DNA from: Clostridium sp. OF03-18AA
GTDB taxonomy: Bacteria > Bacillota > Clostridia > Lachnospirales > Lachnospiraceae
Assembly: GCF_003478035.1 (NCBI RefSeq)
Contig: NZ_QUEP01000012.1
Location: 34,534-98,533 of the forward strand
Direction: 5' to 3'
DNA length: 64,000 bases
The number at the start of each line of letters is the position of its first letter. The stretch's first letter is position 1. Shown piece after piece: positions 1 to 8,879 of the stretch. Under the pieces are notes generated by a model. It saw only the letters and a list, made by a program, of their open reading frames with translations. It did not search any database and was not told the origin of the DNA. A program made the translations under genes and the position numbers.

Positions 1-322
1 CGATATCAGCAGCTGCTGCATAATAAAACTCTACATTCAGACCTTCTTCTGCGAAGTATCCGTTTTCCTGTGCAAGATATAACGGTGCGTAATACGGAAC
101 AGCGGAACCGTCGATCTGGATGGAAACAGTCTTTAAGTCTCCTGCATCCTTTGCCTCGGCTGCTGTTGTTTCGTCTGCTTTGCTCTCTTCCGCAGCAGTT
201 GTCTCTGCTGCTGTTGTTGCGGCTGCCTCACTCGCTTTGTTTGCGCTGTCAGAGCTACATCCTGCAAGCATGGACACTGCCATGGCTGCTGTCAGTACGG
301 TTGCAAGAATTTTCTTTCTCAT
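1..322 (-). CDS. ABC transporter substrate-binding lipoprotein, NMT1/SsuA-like (partial, C-terminus outside window)
   Basis: Only the first 107 residues lie in the window. They show a lipoprotein signal peptide (MRKK, hydrophobic core, lipobox LAGC with the lipidated Cys at residue 22), an Ala/Glu/Thr-rich linker to about residue 60, then a mature domain start of the form SAVPYYAPLYLAQENGYF, which is typical of periplasmic NMT1/THI5/SsuA-type binding proteins. The start ATG at 322 follows GGAGAAGGAGAG. It is the last visible gene of the minus-strand operon that carries the matching ATPase and permease plus a nucleoside phosphorylase, so the ligand may be a nucleoside, a nucleobase or a related heterocycle (inference). 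The family also binds sulfonates and pyrimidine precursors. Confidence 0.85.
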   Translation of the reverse strand, partial: MRKKILATVLTAAMAVSMLAGCSSDSANKASEAAATTAAETTAAEESKADETTAAEAKDAGDLKTVSIQIDGSAVPYYAPLYLAQENGYFAEEGLNVEFYYAAAADI

Positions 323-458
323 AGTACTCTCCTTCTCCTTTTCATAATGGATTGATACATTTGCTCCCGCCGGGTGATATTCCCGGCATTTATAATTTCC
401 CCTGCCGTCTCCGGCCGGGTCATTATCATAGATCCGTTATCCGCAGTATCTTTTTCCG

Positions 459-1250
459 CTATTTTCTGTGAAGATATTCCTTATATAATTTTTCTCCTGC
501 TGCCAGTGCCGTTCTGCACATTTCCTTCTGCGCAGGTTCAAAATCCACCAGCCACTGGTCCGTGATCCGGTTGCAGTGTACCGCGCAGATACTTCCCGAG
601 AAAACATTGTTCAATGACGCCAGCGTGAAGATTGTCTCCGCTTCCATCTCCATGTTCAGGATGTTCCATTTTTTATACTGTTCCAGGACCGCATTTTCAT
701 CATATCCCGTTTCAAACGGCATCTGACGTCCCTGACCATGGTAGAAAGAGCCGACCGACATGCAGACTCCCATGGAATATGGCTGTTCTCTCTCTTCACA
801 CGCACGTTTCAGACAGTCCAGAACCTCGAACGATGCCAGCGCCGGGTATTCCGATGGTGCGTAAAAGCACGATGAACCGCCTCTCCGGACAGCACCTGTG
901 TTTAATACCATAGCGCCGCACGGCACCTCTTCCTTCAGGACACCTGTTCCGCCGATCCGGATCAATGCTTTTGCTCCGAGCGCGATCAGCTGGATCACAG
1001 CGATCTCTGTTGACGGTGCGCCGATCCCTGTGGAACACACTGTAATTTTAATGCCATTGTAATATCCTGTCCCAACCACGTATTCCCGGTAATTGCTGAC
1101 GATCCTGTAATCTTCCAGCAGATCCTCAAACATCGATACGCGCGCCGGATCCCCCGGAAGCAGCACGATCTCTCCAATATCATCTGCCGTACACTGGATA
1201 TGCGGCATTTTTCCATTCATCGTCGGTGATGAAGCCGATGTAAAATTCAC
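459..1250 (-). CDS. nucleoside phosphorylase (uridine/purine nucleoside phosphorylase family)
   Basis: Cytoplasmic phosphorolysis of a nucleoside to base plus pentose 1-phosphate. Family marks: LLPGDPARV (about residues 30-39), GIGAPS (75-80), IRIGGTG (97-103, phosphate site) and NMEMEAE (199-205), the Met-Glu ribose-binding motif. Length 263 aa is usual. I chose the GTG at 1250 because GGAGG sits 8 nt upstream. The reading frame also has an ATG at 1325, but that would add a Cys/Lys-rich tail and overlap the permease gene. It sits inside the ABC-import operon between the permease and the binding protein, which suggests that the imported compound is a nucleoside. Udp-like specificity is not proven. 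Confidence 0.85.
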   Translation of the reverse strand: MNFTSASSPTMNGKMPHIQCTADDIGEIVLLPGDPARVSMFEDLLEDYRIVSNYREYVVGTGYYNGIKITVCSTGIGAPSTEIAVIQLIALGAKALIRIGGTGVLKEEVPCGAMVLNTGAVRRGGSSCFYAPSEYPALASFEVLDCLKRACEEREQPYSMGVCMSVGSFYHGQGRQMPFETGYDENAVLEQYKKWNILNMEMEAETIFTLASLNNVFSGSICAVHCNRITDQWLVDFEPAQKEMCRTALAAGEKLYKEYLHRK

Positions 1251-1308
1251 ACAAATCTCCTCCAAAAACTTTCTTCCTTTGTCTTTTTCCGAACAGGCGC
1301 AGTCCTTA

Positions 1309-2091
1309 TCAGTTCTTTGACTCATGCCAGTACAGGAATTTATCTTCCAGCACGCTGATCACCTGGTATGTCGCGATTCCCAGGATGATCGTTACGATGA
1401 TGCCTGCGAGCAGCATCGGTGTGTCATATGTCGATGATGCATATGTTAAAATGTAGCCAAGGCCCTGTTTTCCCGACATCCATTCTGCAACGATCGCTCC
1501 GATGACTGCCTGGACGATCCCCACTTTCATACTCGCAAAAAGTGCCGGAAGTGAATACTGCATCTCAACCTGTGAAAAGATCTGCCATTTTGATGCCTTT
1601 AAGATCTTCATCAGGTTTCTGACATCCGGCGGGATCGATTCCAATCCCAGCATCATGCCTGACAATACCGGAAACAGTACCATGGAAATGATCAGAACAA
1701 CTTTTGATACAAGTCCGATCCCGAACCAGATAACGAACAGCGGAACAAGAGCGATCTTCGGCGCTGTCTGCAGAAAGATCAGATACGGCATCAGCATCGT
1801 TTTCAACGCATCGACCTTGATAAATATATATCCAAGTACGATCCCGAGAAACGCTCCGATCACAAACCCGAGAATGACCTCATATGTTGTCGTCCAGAGA
1901 TGGAGATAAACCGTTCCCTTTACAAACATTTTTTCCAGACTGTTCCATACTTTCGGCGGCGATGGCAGAATGTACGCCGGTACATGTTTCACTGCAACGT
2001 AGATCCACCAGATCGCAATAAAGACACCGACGGAAAGTGCATACTCCCCGATCGTTCTTAAGACACCCTGAAGTTTTCCATTTTTCTTCAT
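1309..2091 (-). CDS. ABC transporter permease, SsuC/TauC/ThiX type
   Basis: Inner-membrane channel subunit of an ABC importer, 260 aa with about six hydrophobic segments. The cytoplasmic coupling loop (EAA loop) lies around SIPPDVRNLMKILKASKW, the contact with the ATPase. The start ATG overlaps the ATPase stop codon (2088-2091), which indicates translational coupling. The family serves sulfonate, nitrate, taurine and thiamine-precursor importers. The neighbouring nucleoside phosphorylase makes a heterocyclic ligand more likely here (inference). Confidence 0.9.
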   Translation of the reverse strand: MKKNGKLQGVLRTIGEYALSVGVFIAIWWIYVAVKHVPAYILPSPPKVWNSLEKMFVKGTVYLHLWTTTYEVILGFVIGAFLGIVLGYIFIKVDALKTMLMPYLIFLQTAPKIALVPLFVIWFGIGLVSKVVLIISMVLFPVLSGMMLGLESIPPDVRNLMKILKASKWQIFSQVEMQYSLPALFASMKVGIVQAVIGAIVAEWMSGKQGLGYILTYASSTYDTPMLLAGIIVTIILGIATYQVISVLEDKFLYWHESKN

Positions 2092-2834
2092 CCGATGATC
2101 CCCCTCAGGTACTTATTGTATTCTGTAAATTTCGGATCATTTCTTGTCGCTTCTCCCCTCGGGCGCGGCAGATCGATCTCGACCATCTCCTTTACGCGTC
2201 CCGGTCTCGCCGACATGACGAGCACCCGGTCTGACAGGAACGTCGCTTCCTCGATGCTGTGTGTGACAAAGATGACCGTCTTTTTCGTCTTCTGCCAGAT
2301 CTTCAGCAGCTCCTCATTTAAATGGTCCCGCGTCAGGGCATCCAGCGCACCGAACGGCTCATCCATCAGGAGCAGCGGCGCATCGTAGGAAAGCGCACGG
2401 ACGATGGAAACCCTCTGTTTCATACCGCCGGAAAGTTCTCGCGGGAGCGCTGTCTTGAACTCGGAAAGTCCTGCAAGTTCTAAGAGTTCATCGAGCTTTT
2501 TTTCATTCTCTTCCGTCTGTTTTTTCTGGATCACAAGCGGAAATTCCGCATTCTGTCTTACATTCTTCCACGGAAGCAGGACAGAATCCTGGAAAACAAA
2601 GCCCATCTGCTGGTCTGCGCCGTCACGGTACTCGATCGTGCCGGATGTCGGTTTGTCGAGGTTTCCGATGATCCGTAAAAGTGTTGATTTTCCGCATCCG
2701 GACGGACCGATGATCGAGATAAACTCACCCGGCCGGATCTGAAGATTGATATCCTTCAACGCTACTGTATCCTCTTTTAAGAGGTTGCTGTATACCTTGT
2801 TTAAGCCTTTTAACTCTACGCTGTACTCACTCAT
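2088..2834 (-). CDS. ABC transporter ATP-binding protein, SsuB/TauB/ThiZ type
   Basis: Energy-coupling subunit of the importer encoded downstream. Visible motifs in order: Walker A GPSGCGKST (43-51), Q-loop FQD (81-83), ABC signature LSGGMKQR (134-141), Walker B LLLMDEP (154-160), and a switch His in FVTHS. Length 248 aa is normal for the SsuB/TauB group. The ATG at 2834 lies 18 bp after the IclR regulator gene, so regulator and transporter are probably cotranscribed. Confidence 0.92.
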   Translation of the reverse strand: MSEYSVELKGLNKVYSNLLKEDTVALKDINLQIRPGEFISIIGPSGCGKSTLLRIIGNLDKPTSGTIEYRDGADQQMGFVFQDSVLLPWKNVRQNAEFPLVIQKKQTEENEKKLDELLELAGLSEFKTALPRELSGGMKQRVSIVRALSYDAPLLLMDEPFGALDALTRDHLNEELLKIWQKTKKTVIFVTHSIEEATFLSDRVLVMSARPGRVKEMVEIDLPRPRGEATRNDPKFTEYNKYLRGIIG

Positions 2835-2852
2835 AACGTTCCTCCTTTTTCT

Positions 2853-3590
2853 TTACCGGATTGCCTCAGAAATTTCTTCCGCATATGCCTTTAACAGGCG
2901 GATCCGTTCCTGCATCTCTTCTTCATTTCCGTCTTTCAGCGAAGTAAATGCCAGTGCTGCTGCCGGCTCCCCGTTGATATCAAAGATCGGACACGCCACG
3001 CCCTGGATACCAAGCTGCAGTTCTTCATCGATCACGGAATATCCCTGGGCGCGGATGCGGTCAAGCTCTGCATTTAACTCCTGCAGCCCTGTTTTTGTAT
3101 TCGGCGTAGTCTTTGTTCTCGTCTCTTTTTCCAGGATCTCAAGCGCCTGTTTCCTGTCCATATACGCCATAAACACACGGCCGGCAGAGGTAGAATAAAA
3201 CGGGATCACATGACCGATCTTCATCATGTACATATTGGAATCGCCGCGTTCACTGCATGCAATGTTCATGGCGACGCCGTGCTCCATGATACAGAGGACT
3301 ACATTCCTGTCAATTTTTTCTGCAAGTTTCTGCATCGATGTCTGTGCTGTCTGTGTGAGTGCACTTCCCTTTACAACACCTGCCGCAATACCGCAGATTT
3401 TATATCCCAGACGATATTTTTTTGTCTGTGCATCCTGAACAACAAGGTGATTTCCTTTCAGACTTGTGAGTATCCGATGGGTAGAACTTGCCGGGATATT
3501 CAGCTGTTCTGCAAGTTCCGTAACGGACAAGCCATCCATGTTCCGGCTCAGGACCTCCAGCGCACTCAGTGCGCGATCAACTAACTGCAT
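2853..3590 (-). CDS. IclR-family transcriptional regulator
   Basis: One-component regulator of 245 aa. An N-terminal winged helix (about 4-55, LSVTELAEQLNIPASSTHRIL) is followed by an IclR effector domain (about 70-245). A GTG exists at 3602, but the ATG at 3590 has GGAGG 6 nt upstream and starts the usual MQLVDRALSALE, so I use it. It heads the ABC importer/nucleoside phosphorylase operon and probably controls it and itself. A likely palindromic operator is annotated upstream at 3825-3850. A decayed relative of its effector domain is found at 11618-11896. Confidence 0.9.
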   Translation of the reverse strand: MQLVDRALSALEVLSRNMDGLSVTELAEQLNIPASSTHRILTSLKGNHLVVQDAQTKKYRLGYKICGIAAGVVKGSALTQTAQTSMQKLAEKIDRNVVLCIMEHGVAMNIACSERGDSNMYMMKIGHVIPFYSTSAGRVFMAYMDRKQALEILEKETRTKTTPNTKTGLQELNAELDRIRAQGYSVIDEELQLGIQGVACPIFDINGEPAAALAFTSLKDGNEEEMQERIRLLKAYAEEISEAIR

Positions 3591-3615
3591 AATTGCCTCC
3601 ACTTGTTGTCGCAGC

Positions 3616-3774
3616 AGCAGCTAGTAAAGCGGACATTCGCAATCCGCTTCGCTACTTGCTCATGAACGCAGTCGCTTCGCGATCTGTCAGTGGGAGCTTT
3701 CAACTCCCACTGACATAAGCATCCCACTCACCCACCGCTTAGTGCTCCGCGCACTTGAAGCGGGGGAATGCTTA
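3616..3774 (-). other. dense tandem-hairpin element upstream of the IclR gene
   Basis: Three strong inverted repeats follow one another. The first is GTAAAGCGGA / TCCGCTTCGCTAC (3624-3653). The second is a perfect 12 bp stem TGTCAGTGGGAG / CTCCCACTGACA (3685-3715). The third is a nested structure closed by TAAGCAT / ATGCTTA (3716-3774), with inner stems CCGCTT/AAGCGG and AGTGC/GCACT. There is no open reading frame. It could be a structured leader RNA of the regulator operon, or the right-end/omega-RNA remnant of an IS200/IS605-like element. No transposase is visible, so the second idea is only a guess. Confidence 0.45.
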
Positions 3775-3824
3775 TCTGCGTTCAAACAGCTGCCGTATAT
3801 CATCGCTCGTCATTTGTTTTGTTC

Positions 3825-3850
3825 ATTCCGTATATCGGAATGGTATTCCG
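3825..3850. promoter_or_regulatory. candidate IclR operator (palindrome plus extra half-site)
   Basis: Perfect 17 bp palindrome ATTCCG-TATAT-CGGAAT (3825-3841) followed by a third half-site ATTCCG (3845-3850). It lies between the likely promoter and the IclR start. Short GGAAT/ATTCC-type palindromes are common IclR-family sites, so autoregulation is a reasonable inference. Confidence 0.45.
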
Positions 3851-4079
3851 TAAACTGAAATTAGTTTTATCTATTTTAACATTTTCCGCACTTCAATGCA
3901 ATGTCAAGTGACTTTTCCTCCCATCTTTGGCATACACTACAATTTCATGGGACAATTTTTGTATATTTTTGACGATTTTAATTCCGCTTAATGGAATATA
4001 TATTTTTTAGTACAGAAAAAGCGACAGAATTCCCGGAGTTTTTTCGTTCATTCTGTCGCTTTCCTGTATCTTATTCCTT

Positions 4080-5030
4080 TTATTTCAGGAATCTTGCCTC
4101 CCAGGCATATTCCTGCATCTTTTCGATCTCCTCGTCGCTGAATCCGAGCTGTTCCTTTAAGACTTCCTTCTCTTTCTGAAGTGTCGTTCTGGAACATGTC
4201 CGGTTATCAGAGTTTACTGTCACATGGACTCCCTCATCGAGAAGCTTGTGGATCGGATGCATCTCGATCGCCGGGACAACTTTTGTGTGGTAATTGCTCG
4301 TCACACATACCTCAAGTGTCACATTCTCGTCGATCAGTCTCCGGATCAGTTCCGGATCATTGATCGCCGCAACTCCATGTCCGATGCGCTTTGTCCCGAA
4401 GGAAAGCGCTGTCTTCATGCTATCCGGTCCAGCAGCCTCTCCTGCATGGATCGTCATCGGGATTCCGTATTCACGGACTTTCGCAAAGACAGGTGCAAAG
4501 TTTTCCGTCGGGAACAGGCCTTCCGCGCCGGCAATGTCAACCGCGCACACGACCGGTCCAAGATACTTTTTCGCTGTCTCCACCGTCTGCATGTTCAACG
4601 CTTCATTGTCTGCTCCGCGCATGCAGCAGAGGATCAGTCCGACACGGATCTCCGGATAGGCCTTCATGCCGCGCTCCGCACCGCGGATCGCTGCCTCGAC
4701 AACTTCATCCTGCGTCAGACCGCCATTTACGGAAAGCTGCGGTGCAAAGCGGATCTCCGCATAATCCACACCTTCCTTTGCAAGATCTTCCACAAGCTCA
4801 TAAGTCACACGCTCGATCGCGTCTGCTCTCTGAAGGACAAGAAGCGGAAGATCAAAGCGCTCCAGATATTCCTCCAGTGTCCTGCAGTCTTCCGGCACTT
4901 CCATTTTATACTTTACTTCTTCCGCGCTCTCCGCAGGAAGCCTGATCCCCTGTTCTTTCGCAAGCTCCCAGACTGTCTCCGGGCGGAGTGAGCCGTCCAG
5001 ATGTAGGTGAAGTTCTGTTACATGACCCAT
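4080..5030 (-). CDS. add: adenosine deaminase
   Basis: Zinc enzyme that deaminates adenosine/deoxyadenosine to inosine/deoxyinosine in purine salvage. Metal and catalytic motifs are visible: HLHLDGS (8-14), HAGE (195-198), GHG (217-219) and NSDN (273-276, carrying the catalytic/metal Asp; this group has NSDN or NTDN where others have NTDDP). At 316 aa it is slightly shorter at the C-terminus than many bacterial enzymes. It lies directly downstream (71 bp) of the nucleoside ABC permeases, so imported adenosine would be deaminated at once. Confidence 0.93.
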   Translation of the reverse strand: MGHVTELHLHLDGSLRPETVWELAKEQGIRLPAESAEEVKYKMEVPEDCRTLEEYLERFDLPLLVLQRADAIERVTYELVEDLAKEGVDYAEIRFAPQLSVNGGLTQDEVVEAAIRGAERGMKAYPEIRVGLILCCMRGADNEALNMQTVETAKKYLGPVVCAVDIAGAEGLFPTENFAPVFAKVREYGIPMTIHAGEAAGPDSMKTALSFGTKRIGHGVAAINDPELIRRLIDENVTLEVCVTSNYHTKVVPAIEMHPIHKLLDEGVHVTVNSDNRTCSRTTLQKEKEVLKEQLGFSDEEIEKMQEYAWEARFLK

Positions 5031-5100
5031 AGATTCATTCTCCTTTCTGTCTTCTAAAAACAGCTCCCGTTCCCAGGAGCTGTTTCCTCTCCGGCCGGGA

Positions 5101-6051
5101 TCACTTCCCAGCCGCAGCTTTCATCTGTTTCTTTTTCTTGTTATGTTCTACCATCGCGCAGTAGATCGTGTAGGCAATGATGATGATGAGATAAGGCATC
5201 ATCTGGATAAACTGAAGCGGAATGGAAGAATTCTGCAGATAGTTCGCAAGGCTCTGGCAGAATCCGAACAGCAGGGATGCAAGCATTCCGATCACTGCAT
5301 TTCCCGCCGCGATCGCCTGCGTCGCCAGTGCGATATAACCGCGTCCGGCAGTCATTCCGGATGAGAAAAGTCCTACATATCCCATGGACAGGAAGGCGCC
5401 CGCCATACCTGTCAGGATCCCGCTCAGGCAGAGTGCGATATATTTGATCCGCTTTACCGGAATGCCGACTGATTCCGCCGCATCCGGAGATTCCCCGACC
5501 GCACGGATATGCATACCGAGTCTTGTGTACTTAAACATATACCATACAACTGCCACTAAAACAAGTGCTGTGTATGTCAGGACATGATGTCCGGAAAGGA
5601 CAGCACCGATCACCGGGATGTCTTTTACGACCGGGATCGTTAAACTCGGAAGTTTTAAAGATTCCAGGGATGTGGATGCGCCTTTTTCCCCCGTGATCAG
5701 ATAGAGGACGAAGATCGTTCCTCCTGATGCAAACGTGTTTAATGCGATACCGGAAATGACCGCATTGGAGTTTAATTTCAGGATAAAGTAGGCGAGAATG
5801 TTGCTGACAACAAATCCTGCAAATACCGCCCCCAGGAATCCGATCCATGCGCTGTGGGAAAAGGCGCTGACGACAACGCCGACAAACGCGGAGATCAGCA
5901 TCGTTCCTTCCAGTGCGATATTGCTTGTCCCCGATCTGGACGAGATCATCGCGCCAAGTGTTGTTAAGAGCACCGGCGTCGCGCTTCGGAACATCGCGAA
6001 GTAGAACTCCGGGAGACTTAATGTTTTTAAAATTTCCTGTAAAAGATTCAT
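5101..6051 (-). CDS. nucleoside ABC transporter permease 2 (NupQ-like)
   Basis: Integral membrane subunit of a BMP-dependent importer, 316 aa and very hydrophobic with about 8-9 segments. It belongs to the branched-chain-type permease family seen in NupQ/YufQ. The RBS GGGGAGG precedes the ATG at 6051, and its stop is 71 bp from add. It pairs with the permease at 6055-7101. The C-terminal tail is Lys-rich (HNKKKKQ), as expected for a cytoplasmic end. Confidence 0.88.
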   Translation of the reverse strand: MNLLQEILKTLSLPEFYFAMFRSATPVLLTTLGAMISSRSGTSNIALEGTMLISAFVGVVVSAFSHSAWIGFLGAVFAGFVVSNILAYFILKLNSNAVISGIALNTFASGGTIFVLYLITGEKGASTSLESLKLPSLTIPVVKDIPVIGAVLSGHHVLTYTALVLVAVVWYMFKYTRLGMHIRAVGESPDAAESVGIPVKRIKYIALCLSGILTGMAGAFLSMGYVGLFSSGMTAGRGYIALATQAIAAGNAVIGMLASLLFGFCQSLANYLQNSSIPLQFIQMMPYLIIIIAYTIYCAMVEHNKKKKQMKAAAGK

Positions 6052-6054
6052 CTG

Positions 6055-7101
6055 TTACGCCTCCCCTTTCAGTGCTTTTTTCGCTTCTTCGCGCTGTTTC
6101 CATCCCGCCATGAACCGCTCTGCCGTTACAAACAGGATCAGAACGGCCTGGATGATCGAAACGAGCTCATTCTGTACATCAGAGCGGCGTGACATGAGGT
6201 CCGCACCGACACGGATGTATGCCAGGAAAAACGCGGCAAACGGGACCATTTTCGGATTGTTGCCGGACAGGATCGCGATGATGACACCGTCCCATGCGTA
6301 AGACGGGGAATCCTGCCAGTTGAAACGCTGGTACATTCCCATCTGCTCCACGGCACCGCCGAGACCGGCAACAGCACCTGCAATGATCTGGGTCATGATG
6401 ATGACACGGCTTGTCCTGATCCCGGAATATTTTGCGAATTCCGGATTGCTTCCGGAGATGCGCACTTCATATCCGAATTTCGTCTTGTATACAAGAATGT
6501 ATAAGGCGATCACGGCCGCGATCGCGATCAGGTATCCAACATGGAAATTTGTCCCCGGGATCAGCTTTCCGAGTGCTGCCGTCGCCTGATATTTCTTTGA
6601 TGCAAAGGTTCCCGCCTCGCGGTCTGCCAGGAATTTTGTCACATTGTAAATCCCGAGATAGAAGAATACATAGTTGAACATCAGGGAAGTTACAAGTTCA
6701 TTTGTGTGGAAATACACTTTCAAAAGAGCCGGGATGCTGCCGATCACTCCACCGACTGCCGCTGCCGCGATCATGATGACGATCGGGTGGACTGCAAACG
6801 GAAGAGATGTTTTGATGGCAAGCGCCGCGGTCACGACCGCGCCTGTATACAGACATGCATCCGCGATCATCGAGAAGTTTCCGGACTTAAAGACAAGTCC
6901 CAGCGCAAGTCCTGTAAAGATCAGCGGCACACTGCTCGCAAATACTTCAAAAAAGTGACGTTTCGACTGCAGCGGTCCCAAAAACAGGTTGTAGATCGCT
7001 GTCACCGGTTCTTCACTGACTGCGAAGATGACTGCCACAGACAGGGCAATGGCGATCCCGAATGCACAGAGCAGTCTTACGATGGTAAATTTCTTATTCA
7101 C
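6055..7101 (-). CDS. nucleoside ABC transporter permease 1 (NupP-like)
   Basis: Second membrane subunit of the same importer, about 348 aa, with a hydrophobic first helix after NKKFTIVRLL and a conserved GSNPEFAKYSGI loop typical of this permease family. I use the GTG at 7101 because a GGAGG is centred 8-10 nt upstream. A GTG at 7110 is the alternative and has no free RBS. The gene overlaps the 3' end of the ATPase gene and is 3 bp from the next permease, so translation is coupled. Confidence 0.86.
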   Translation of the reverse strand: MNKKFTIVRLLCAFGIAIALSVAVIFAVSEEPVTAIYNLFLGPLQSKRHFFEVFASSVPLIFTGLALGLVFKSGNFSMIADACLYTGAVVTAALAIKTSLPFAVHPIVIMIAAAAVGGVIGSIPALLKVYFHTNELVTSLMFNYVFFYLGIYNVTKFLADREAGTFASKKYQATAALGKLIPGTNFHVGYLIAIAAVIALYILVYKTKFGYEVRISGSNPEFAKYSGIRTSRVIIMTQIIAGAVAGLGGAVEQMGMYQRFNWQDSPSYAWDGVIIAILSGNNPKMVPFAAFFLAYIRVGADLMSRRSDVQNELVSIIQAVLILFVTAERFMAGWKQREEAKKALKGEA

Positions 7102-8650
7102 AGCAGGCACCTCCGATCTGCTCTTTGGAATCTTCTTTTACACCGAGCATGTAAAGACCAAGCTCGTTCTCCGATGTCTTCTTCACATCCGCGATATGTC
7201 CGACGATCCGGCCTTCATGCATGACGAGGATCGTGTCGCTCAGGGAAAGGATCTCGCTCAGATCCGCGGAGACGAGCAGGATCGCTTTCTTTCTGCTTCT
7301 CATGTCAACGATCTTTTTCCGGATGAACTCGATCGCACCGACATCGATTCCGCGCGTCGGCTGGTTCATGATCAGGAGATCCGGTTCATAGTCAAACTCA
7401 CGGCCAACAACGACCTTCTGGACATTACCACCGGAAAGTTCCGCGATGGACTGTTTGGAATTATCGTATTTTACGAGGAATTCCTTTAAGATCCTGTTTG
7501 TAAACTCGCTGATTTTTTTGCTGTCGAGAAGTCCGTGTGTTTTTAATTTATCCGTATAGTAAACCTTTGAGATCGTGTTGTCCTCCAGGGAAAGTTTCGG
7601 AGCCGTTCCGAATTTCATACGGTCTTCTGAGACATGGGAGATTCCTGCTTCCTGACGGGCGAGTACCGGAGCATTGGAAATATCCTTTCCATTCATCGTG
7701 ATCGTTCCCTGCTGCTGCTTTAAGGTTCCGACGATCGCCTCAACGAGCTCCGACTGTCCGTTTCCATCAATACCGGCAATTCCGAGGATCTGACCCTCTT
7801 TGATGGAAAACGAGACATGATCCAGTCTCGTCTTTCCGAACTGGTCCACATAGACAAGATCTTTTACTGAAAAGACGGTTTTTCCAAACTCCATCTCCTC
7901 TTTTTCAATATCCAGGCTGACATCACGGCCGACCATCAGGCGGGAGATCTCCCTCTCATCAAGATCTGAGATCTCATACGTTCCCATGGTCTTTCCGTCC
8001 CTGAGGATCGTCATGCGGTTGCAGAGTGCCTTGACTTCATTTAGTTTGTGTGAGATGAAGATGATCGTGTGGCCATGTTCTCTTAAAAGTTTTAACTGTT
8101 CAAACAGTTCCTCTGTTTCCTGCGGTGTCAGCACGGCTGTCGGCTCATCCAGGATCAGGATATGCGCGCCCCGGTAGAGTGCCTTTAAGATCTCAAGTTT
8201 CTGGCGCATGGCAAGAGAAATGTCTTCGACCTTTTCTTTTGCCTCTACCTTCAGATTGTATTTGTCGGAAAGTTCTGTCGTGATCCGCACTGCTTCTTTC
8301 CTGTCTACTTTCAGTGCGGTTCCCGGCTCTGCACCGAGGATCAGGTTCTCCGCCACAGTCATGGACGGGACCTGCATAAAGTGCTGGTGTACCATGCCGA
8401 GTCCGGCCGCGATCGCATCGCTGGATGAAGAGAAGTGTACTTCTTTTCCATCCACAAAGATCTGGCCTTCCGTCGGTGCCAGCATACCAAACAGCATTTT
8501 CATCAAAGTTGACTTTCCTGCACCGTTCTCTCCGACCAGCGCATGGATCTCACCTTTTTTGATCTGCAGATTGACATTATGGTTTGCCACAACGCCGCCC
8601 GGGTATACTTTTGTGATATTCCGGGCCTCTAAAATGATCTCCTGCTCCAT
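7094..8650 (-). CDS. nucleoside ABC transporter ATPase, two ABC domains (NupO-like)
   Basis: 518 aa with tandem ABC domains, as in RbsA/NupO/YufO. The first domain has Walker A GENGAGKST (40-48) and Walker B LILDEPT. The second has the degenerate Walker A GIDGNGQSE, signature LSGGNVQK and Walker B LLIMNQPTRG. Degeneration of the second site is normal in this family. It energises the two permeases downstream. The start ATG at 8650 follows CTGGAGGAGA. The 229 bp gap to the binding-protein gene upstream contains a long inverted repeat. Confidence 0.92.
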   Translation of the reverse strand: MEQEIILEARNITKVYPGGVVANHNVNLQIKKGEIHALVGENGAGKSTLMKMLFGMLAPTEGQIFVDGKEVHFSSSSDAIAAGLGMVHQHFMQVPSMTVAENLILGAEPGTALKVDRKEAVRITTELSDKYNLKVEAKEKVEDISLAMRQKLEILKALYRGAHILILDEPTAVLTPQETEELFEQLKLLREHGHTIIFISHKLNEVKALCNRMTILRDGKTMGTYEISDLDEREISRLMVGRDVSLDIEKEEMEFGKTVFSVKDLVYVDQFGKTRLDHVSFSIKEGQILGIAGIDGNGQSELVEAIVGTLKQQQGTITMNGKDISNAPVLARQEAGISHVSEDRMKFGTAPKLSLEDNTISKVYYTDKLKTHGLLDSKKISEFTNRILKEFLVKYDNSKQSIAELSGGNVQKVVVGREFDYEPDLLIMNQPTRGIDVGAIEFIRKKIVDMRSRKKAILLVSADLSEILSLSDTILVMHEGRIVGHIADVKKTSENELGLYMLGVKEDSKEQIGGACCE

Positions 8651-8731
8651 TCATTCTCCTCCAGGTAAAGCTCTTATCCGCCTGTATGTTCCGGCAGTCG
8701 TCCCCACCGTTATGCATGATGATAAAAAGCA

Positions 8732-8842
8732 ACATCTCCTGCGATCCGCGGACAGGGAAAGCGCCGGGCGGTCTGCTCCGGGATGACCCCGGGAACAGTA
8801 TTTTCCGCCTGCTGCTTCATTTCTGCCTGATACAGGAGATGT
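8732..8842 (-). repeat. long-range inverted repeat between binding protein and ATPase genes
   Basis: ACATCTCCTG (8732-8741) pairs perfectly with CAGGAGATGT (8833-8842), enclosing about 90 nt that themselves contain GC-rich stems (CCGGG/CCCGG around 8778-8792). Such structures between a binding protein and the membrane components often protect the upstream mRNA or thin out transcription, which gives excess binding protein. That function is inferred. Confidence 0.5.
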
Positions 8843-8879
8843 GAACTAAACTATGGGTGCATGTCTCAGCTGTTTTCCT

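Larger units (their letters stand above)
3591..4079. other. 489 bp intergenic region, regulatory and structural only
   Basis: No credible gene. It holds the tandem-hairpin element (3616-3774), a palindromic operator (3825-3850) and a plausible minus-strand promoter (TTGCAT, 17 bp spacer, TAAAAT, about 3875-3905) for the IclR operon. The 3' end of the adenosine deaminase gene is at 4080, and the stretch 3900-4079 is AT-rich without other structure I can name. Confidence 0.5.

Noticed and set aside
120..347. Plus-strand open frames over the start of the first lipoprotein gene
   Set aside because: They are antisense to the Ala/Thr-rich linker; low-complexity codons keep several frames open. No RBS or family match.
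4224..4991. 255-codon plus-strand frame antisense to adenosine deaminase
   Set aside because: Composition is that of a shadow of add (Arg/His/Cys-rich) and the minus frame has all catalytic motifs.
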